Positions 32,271-36,971 of a stretch of 36,971 nucleotides of DNA are shown piece by piece. Every line of letters starts with the position of its first letter. The first letter of the stretch is position 1. Under the pieces are notes generated by a model. The model was not told where the DNA came from. It made no database searches and saw nothing but the letters and a program-made list of their open reading frames with translations. The position numbers and the translations under genes are program-made. Origin of the DNA: Paracoccaceae bacterium (GTDB lineage Bacteria > Pseudomonadota > Alphaproteobacteria > Rhodobacterales > Rhodobacteraceae); assembly GCA_030065075.1 (NCBI GenBank), contig JASJDQ010000007.1, positions 1-36,971 on the forward strand, in the 5' to 3' direction.

Positions 32271-32557
32271 GATTTCTTAGCCCTGTATTCCTGAACGAGG
32301 TCCAAGGCTTCCGGCATCTCTATCCCAATATTGCTGGCGACTTTGCGCGCAAGTGCATGATCATCGGGATAACCTCGCAGACCCTCAATCAGTTCGGCTT
32401 CGCGAAGAAAGGCGCGTCCATGCGGCTGAATGGAGCGACGCACGACTCCCCAAGCTTCGGCTACAGTCAGGTCAAATTCCTCTCGCAACCGGTCGACAAT
32501 GACCATCGCGGTCACACCGCGCCCTTCAAGAAATGATGCATAAATCTTTGGCGTCAT
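32267..32557 (-). CDS. Hypothetical protein downstream of sufB
   Basis: A soluble, helical, charged protein of 96 residues from ATG 32557 (T-P-K-I-Y-A-S-F-L-E-G-R-G-V, later R-E-E-F-D-L-T-V-A-E-A-W-G-V-V). No domain recognised. The start is uncertain: the ATG has GAGG only two bases away, while a TTG at 32629 (120 residues) has GAGGG at proper spacing and overlaps the sufB end by 8 bp. Codons beyond that are sufB shadow. Its stop overlaps the next small membrane gene, so it belongs to the operon. Confidence 0.7.
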   Translation of the reverse strand: MTPKIYASFLEGRGVTAMVIVDRLREEFDLTVAEAWGVVRRSIQPHGRAFLREAELIEGLRGYPDDHALARKVASNIGIEMPEALDLVQEYRAKKS

Positions 32558-32621
32558 GTCCTCATCAGGCCCAACATGTTCGACCGATTGATAGTCTGAA
32601 AGCCAGCCATTCTGCGCTTGA

Positions 32622-34142
<1,521 letters not shown>

Positions 34143-34156
34143 ATCTCAAGTCCCCT

Positions 34157-35224
34157 TCAAGCCGCGCGCTGGCGGAATTTCTTCTCGTGTTTCAGCCACG
34201 CTTCTGAAAAGCGCAGCACCTCATCCTCGGTCGTCGTGGGCCCCAGAGAGACCCGGAGAGCGCCTTCGGCGGTCCGTGCGTCCAGTCCCATCGCGGTCAG
34301 AACGCGCGGCGTTTTCACTTTGCCGCTGGAACAGGCCGAGCCGCTTGAGACTGCGAAACCGGCCAGGTCCATCTGCATCACCTGTGTCTCGCCCTTCCAG
34401 CCCGGCGTGGCGAAACAACTGGTGTTGGGCAGCCTTGGCGCATCAATCCCAACAAAAATAGTCTCTTTTGTCTCAGCCGCCAGAGTAGATTCTAGAATAT
34501 TTCTAAGTTTCTCCACCTGGACCCAGACACCGTCGTTCAAATCGCGCATTGCAGCGTCGGCAGCCGCGCCAAATCCAGCGATTCCAATTACATTTTCCGT
34601 GCCCGATCGACGGCCGAGTTCTTGGCCGCCGCCGTCCTGCAGCGGCTCGATATCCAGACCGTCCCGAACCAAAAGCGCGCCTACGCCCTTCGGGCCGCCC
34701 AGCTTATGCGCCGAAAGCGTGGCAAGATCGGCGCCCGACCAGTGAAACGACCAAGGAATGCGCCCGACGGCCTGCGTCACATCAAGAAACAGCGACCGCG
34801 CGAAATAGGCACCGTATGGCCAGCCCTCGTCACTCTTCTGCGGCGGCGTTGTGATGACTCCGGTCTCGGAGTTCGCAAGTCCCATCGCCAGCACATTGTT
34901 CCCTGTCTCGATATGCGTCAGATCGAAATGCGCCCAAACGGCATCGTGGGCTGTTTCGTCGACCATCACCGCGCCGTGCGGGTGGACATGGCTCAGAACG
35001 CGGGCCGCTTCGGTAGCGCCGCTGGTAAAGACGACCTCGCCTGGCTTGCAGCCGCAAAGCGCGGCCACCTGGCCCCGCGCCCTCTCGACAATCGCCTTCG
35101 CCGCCCGCCCCTCGGCGTGCACGGACGAGGGATTGCCCACGACATCCATGGCCGCGATCATGGTCTCGCGCGCCTCGGGTCTGAGCGGCGCGGTTGCGTT
35201 CCAGTCGAGATAAACCCGGACCAT
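34157..35224 (-). CDS. Cysteine desulfurase, NifS/IscS type
   Basis: A 355-residue class V aminotransferase-fold PLP enzyme of the type I desulfurases. It begins V-Y-L-D-W-N-A-T-A-P-L-R with N-P-S-S-V-H near 32; the PLP lysine lies in L-S-A-H-K-L-G-G-P-K-G and the mobile-loop catalytic cysteine in S-S-G-S-A-C-S-S-G-K-V. It is shorter than housekeeping IscS (about 400). ATG 35224 is chosen because its ribosome site AAGAAAGAGA sits in the loop of an inverted repeat next to it and homology starts there. Second desulfurase in the operon besides SufS; it may serve tRNA thiolation or a separate SUF step. Confidence 0.93.
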   Translation of the reverse strand: MVRVYLDWNATAPLRPEARETMIAAMDVVGNPSSVHAEGRAAKAIVERARGQVAALCGCKPGEVVFTSGATEAARVLSHVHPHGAVMVDETAHDAVWAHFDLTHIETGNNVLAMGLANSETGVITTPPQKSDEGWPYGAYFARSLFLDVTQAVGRIPWSFHWSGADLATLSAHKLGGPKGVGALLVRDGLDIEPLQDGGGQELGRRSGTENVIGIAGFGAAADAAMRDLNDGVWVQVEKLRNILESTLAAETKETIFVGIDAPRLPNTSCFATPGWKGETQVMQMDLAGFAVSSGSACSSGKVKTPRVLTAMGLDARTAEGALRVSLGPTTTEDEVLRFSEAWLKHEKKFRQRAA

Positions 35225-35248
35225 CACCAAGTCTCTTTCTTCTTGGTG
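35225..35248 (-). promoter_or_regulatory. Hairpin presenting the ribosome site of the NifS-type gene
   Basis: CACCAAG (complement of 35242-35248) and CTTGGTG (complement of 35225-35231) flank the 10-base purine tract AAGAAAGAGA. The stem ends exactly at the base before the ATG, so the Shine-Dalgarno lies in the loop. This could tune initiation of the desulfurase and hence of sufB behind it. Confidence 0.5.
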
Positions 35249-35263
35249 AAAATATCCTGGGGT

Positions 35264-35280
35264 CTGGGGCAGAGCCCCAG
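35264..35280 (-). other. GC hairpin in the iscR-nifS gap
   Basis: CTGGGG pairs with CCCCAG across a 5-base loop; on the minus strand it is followed by A-C-C-C-C-A-G-G and then GGATATTTT. It lies 53 bp after the iscR stop. A partial terminator or RNase-stable end separating iscR from the suf genes is possible. I have a sense of similar GC hairpin plus ATATTTT elements between genes in roseobacters, but cannot verify it here. Confidence 0.45.
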
Positions 35281-35333
35281 CGGCGCGACCGCGCAGCAGG
35301 GCGCAAATCCGGTATGTCGCGCAACGAACCGCA

Positions 35334-35792
35334 TCAGTCGTCCACAACCTCGAAAAGTGCAGGCACCGCAGGGCATGGCGCCAACTCGTTCTTCACCACA
35401 TCCGACAATCGCGTCTGATGCAGGAACACATAGACATGCGCCGAAAGGCCCTCCCAAAGGCGGTTCGTCATCGATTGCGCGCGCGACCCCGATGACCCGC
35501 CGGTCGCCCCCGCCCCGGTATGCATGGCACTGACGGTCTCGTCGACGGCCGCCAGAATATCTGCGACGCGGATTTCATTGGCAGGCCGCGCCAGACGATA
35601 GCCGCCGCCGGGCCCCCGCACGCTGCTTACCAGCCCGGCGCGGCGCAACTTCACGAAGAGCTGTTCCAGATAGGGAAGCGAAATGTCCTGGCGCTTCGAG
35701 ATCTCGGCCAGCGAGACCAGCGCATCCCCATCCGCCAAGGCCAAATCGGCCAGTGCCACCATGGCATAGCGACCCTTGGTACTCAGCTTCAT
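35334..35792 (-). CDS. iscR: Rrf2-family regulator IscR, lacking canonical cluster cysteines
   Basis: A 152-residue winged-helix regulator of Fe-S biogenesis. The N terminus M-K-L-S-T-K-G-R-Y-A-M and the wing V-R-G-P-G-G-G-Y-R-L-A are classic Rrf2/IscR. In E. coli IscR three Cys and one His in the 92-107 loop bind [2Fe-2S]; here the loop reads S-A-M-H-T-G-A-G-A-T-G-G-S-S-G-S with no Cys, and the His position before Leu-Trp is Asn (M-T-N-R-L-W). The only cysteine is C140 near the C terminus. Rhodobacter sphaeroides IscR is reported to be a repressor with such an atypical ligand set, so this is probably the lineage form, not a damaged gene. First gene of the suf operon. Confidence 0.95.
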   Translation of the reverse strand: MKLSTKGRYAMVALADLALADGDALVSLAEISKRQDISLPYLEQLFVKLRRAGLVSSVRGPGGGYRLARPANEIRVADILAAVDETVSAMHTGAGATGGSSGSRAQSMTNRLWEGLSAHVYVFLHQTRLSDVVKNELAPCPAVPALFEVVDD

Positions 35793-35878
35793 AGGTCCGG
35801 ATTCCCTACCTTAATTCGATTGACCTTTTGGCAACCAACGCTTACCTCCCCCCAGACACGCGGGGAGCGGGGCCTAAG

Positions 35879-35916
35879 TTTAGAACGGTTCTAAAGTAAT
35901 CGACAAAAGGCGTCAA
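35879..35916 (-). promoter_or_regulatory. iscR-suf promoter with perfect 17-bp iron-control palindrome over the -10
   Basis: TTTAGAACGGTTCTAAA (35879-35895) is a perfect dyad with a single central base. On the minus strand TTGACG (35911-35916) and TAGAAC (35888-35893) are exactly 17 bases apart, so the palindrome covers the putative -10. The sequence is of the type described for iron-control elements (Irr/ICE boxes, or the Iron-Rhodo-box tied to IscR) in alphaproteobacteria. Predicted leader to the iscR ATG is about 90 bases. Which regulator binds is not decidable from sequence alone. Confidence 0.7.
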
Positions 35917-35960
35917 CTTTGGGGCCTGATCTCGGAAGATAAGAAGGTGGATCGCAATTT

Positions 35961-36614
35961 ATGCCTGAAGTGATATTTCCCGGCCCGGAAGGTCGGCTTG
36001 AGGGCCGCTATCACCCGCAAAAAACCAAAGACGCTCCCATCGCGATTATCCTACATCCGCATCCGCAGTTTGGCGGCACGATGAACAATCGTGTGGTCTA
36101 TAACCTGCACTACGCGTTCTTCAACATGGGCTTCAATGTGCTCAGGTTCAATTTCCGGGGCGTCGGCCGCAGCCAGGGCGAATACGACCAGGGCATCGGC
36201 GAACTCAGCGATGCCGCCAGCGCACTCGACTACCTGCAATCGATGAACCAGAACGCCAAGCATTGCTGGGTCGCGGGCTTCAGCTTCGGGGCCTGGATCG
36301 GCATGCAGCTTCTGATGCGACGGCCCGAGATCACAGGCTTCATCAGCGTCTCGCCACCGGCCAACATGTACGACTTTTCGTTCCTCGCCCCCTGCCCGTC
36401 ATCAGGGCTGATCATCAACGGCACCGGCGACCGCGTCGCACCTCCGCGCGACACGCATTCGCTTGTGAACAAGCTTCACGAGCAAAAGGGCATAACGATC
36501 ACGCACGAGGAAGTCGAAGGGGCAGGGCATTTCTTCGAAGACCCGCATATGGAAGTGATGATCAACACCGTCACCGATTACGTGCAGCGCCGCCTGACGG
36601 AAACAACCCGCTAA
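35961..36614 (+). CDS. Alpha/beta hydrolase
   Basis: A 217-residue soluble serine hydrolase without signal peptide. Features: H-P-H-P-Q-F-G-G-T-M-N-N oxyanion region near 32-43, F-R-G-V-G-R-S-Q-G near 65, nucleophile elbow G-F-S-F-G-A near 104, acid in N-G-T-G-D-R-V-A-P near 153 and histidine in G-A-G-H-F-F near 188. This pattern (short-length, H-P-x-P-x-x-G-G-x-M) is that of a widespread bacterial family of unknown substrate. AAGGTGG lies about 11 bases before the ATG. Starts are divergent from iscR with 168 bp between them, so the iron-type palindrome, 65 bp upstream, could also influence it. The stop overlaps the convergent DUF2235 fragment by 4 bp. Confidence 0.93.
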   Translation: MPEVIFPGPEGRLEGRYHPQKTKDAPIAIILHPHPQFGGTMNNRVVYNLHYAFFNMGFNVLRFNFRGVGRSQGEYDQGIGELSDAASALDYLQSMNQNAKHCWVAGFSFGAWIGMQLLMRRPEITGFISVSPPANMYDFSFLAPCPSSGLIINGTGDRVAPPRDTHSLVNKLHEQKGITITHEEVEGAGHFFEDPHMEVMINTVTDYVQRRLTETTR

Positions 36615-36971
36615 GACGGCCAATAGGGCTCCAGCGTCTTCGGGCGATATCCTTCGTCTTTCGACAAGCGCTCGAGCGCCGCGGGTGAAAGATCGGTTGC
36701 CGCATCCGGCGCCGCGCGGTCGCGTTTCCAAAGACGCATGAACCGGGTCACGAGGTTGGGCTTGGCATCGCTCGAGCGTAGTGCGCCCAAAGGCTTCGCC
36801 TTTGAGGTCATGTGGGCCAAGAGGTCCGCTTGCAGCTCGAGACCAGCCCGCGTCGCCCCTTCAGCAATCCAGCCGAGCGTGACATCTGGCATGTCGCGCA
36901 GATTGCCCCCACCCCCGATCGCGCCGTGGTCGCCCGGTCACCAGACCCTACCGTCAGCTCTGGTATCCGGG
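36611..36971 (-). pseudogene. DUF2235 (Tle1-like phospholipase/hydrolase) C-terminal end with in-frame TGA, truncated by window edge
   Basis: Reading the minus strand in the frame of the 93-codon stretch ending at 36611, homology continues upstream of its first ATG (36892): P-G-D-H-G-A-I-G-G-G-G precedes R-D-M-P-D-V-T-L-G-W-I and A-G-L-E-L. This matches the end of the DUF2235 catalytic domain (typical V-W-F-P-G-x-H-x-x-V-G-G-G, then L-S-D-x-A-L-x-W). But a TGA at 36938-36940 stands where the aromatic residue of V-W-F-P-G is expected, with P-D-T-R-A-D-G-R-V-W open again before it up to the edge. So the gene is either interrupted by one nonsense change or mis-sequenced. As an alternative, a 93-residue protein could start at 36892, but it would lack the core. 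Family members act as T6SS phospholipase effectors or stand-alone hydrolases. Confidence 0.65.

Overview
The window reads as chromosomal DNA from an alphaproteobacterium of the Rhodobacterales, most likely the Roseobacter group. The support is high GC coding sequence, a complete iscR-suf operon in the rhodobacterial arrangement (with an IscR that has lost its canonical cluster ligands), a Mur-type Fur regulator, a DUF1127 protein, Yip1-family membrane proteins and many ATGA/GTGA/TGATG gene overlaps. I see no phage, insertion sequence, CRISPR array or plasmid functions.

Left third (1-12900). A 5'-truncated PAS-GGDEF-EAL protein converges on a minus-strand series: mgtE (Mg2+ channel), 5-formyl-THF cyclo-ligase, YmdB-type phosphodiesterase and an SLC13/RCK permease. 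Divergent from mgtE runs guaD-lysE. This meets, tail to tail, a second purine-type deaminase (8-oxoguanine deaminase family) that is translationally coupled to hisN. A PraR/SinR-type XRE regulator, a quinone oxidoreductase and a LysR regulator follow.

Middle (12900-26350). DUF1127 gene, Bax-inhibitor-1 protein with a strong intrinsic terminator, fur/mur coupled to a DUF2585 membrane protein, then an orphan TAXI periplasmic binding protein. A minus-strand envelope cluster comes next: L,D-transpeptidase, lpxD-like acyltransferase, acyl carrier protein and a FabF-type ketosynthase. Divergent from it is a MepK-like (DUF882) endopeptidase gene. An orphan ABC-type periplasmic binding protein is followed at once by a large transmembrane HAMP-PAS-GGDEF-EAL receptor, which looks like a two-gene c-di-GMP sensing unit. 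A tRNA-Arg(CCG) gene closes this part; 13 bases of its 3' end are repeated 101 bp further on.

Right third (26500-35920). A small 46-codon gene is followed by the suf operon on the minus strand: iscR, NifS-type desulfurase, sufB, two small unknown genes, a YbjQ-family gene, a lysine-rich membrane protein, sufC, sufD, two Yip1-type membrane proteins and sufS. A perfect 17-bp palindrome of the iron-control type overlaps the predicted -10 of iscR. Several stem-loops inside the operon could set the relative expression of its parts. The window ends with an alpha/beta hydrolase and the C-terminal end of a DUF2235 gene that carries an in-frame TGA inside a conserved motif.

Most of the window is ordinary core genome. 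The items most worth testing are the binding-protein/GGDEF-EAL pair, the lpxD-acp-fabF cassette next to 3-3 crosslink enzymes, the iscR promoter palindrome, and the interrupted DUF2235 gene.
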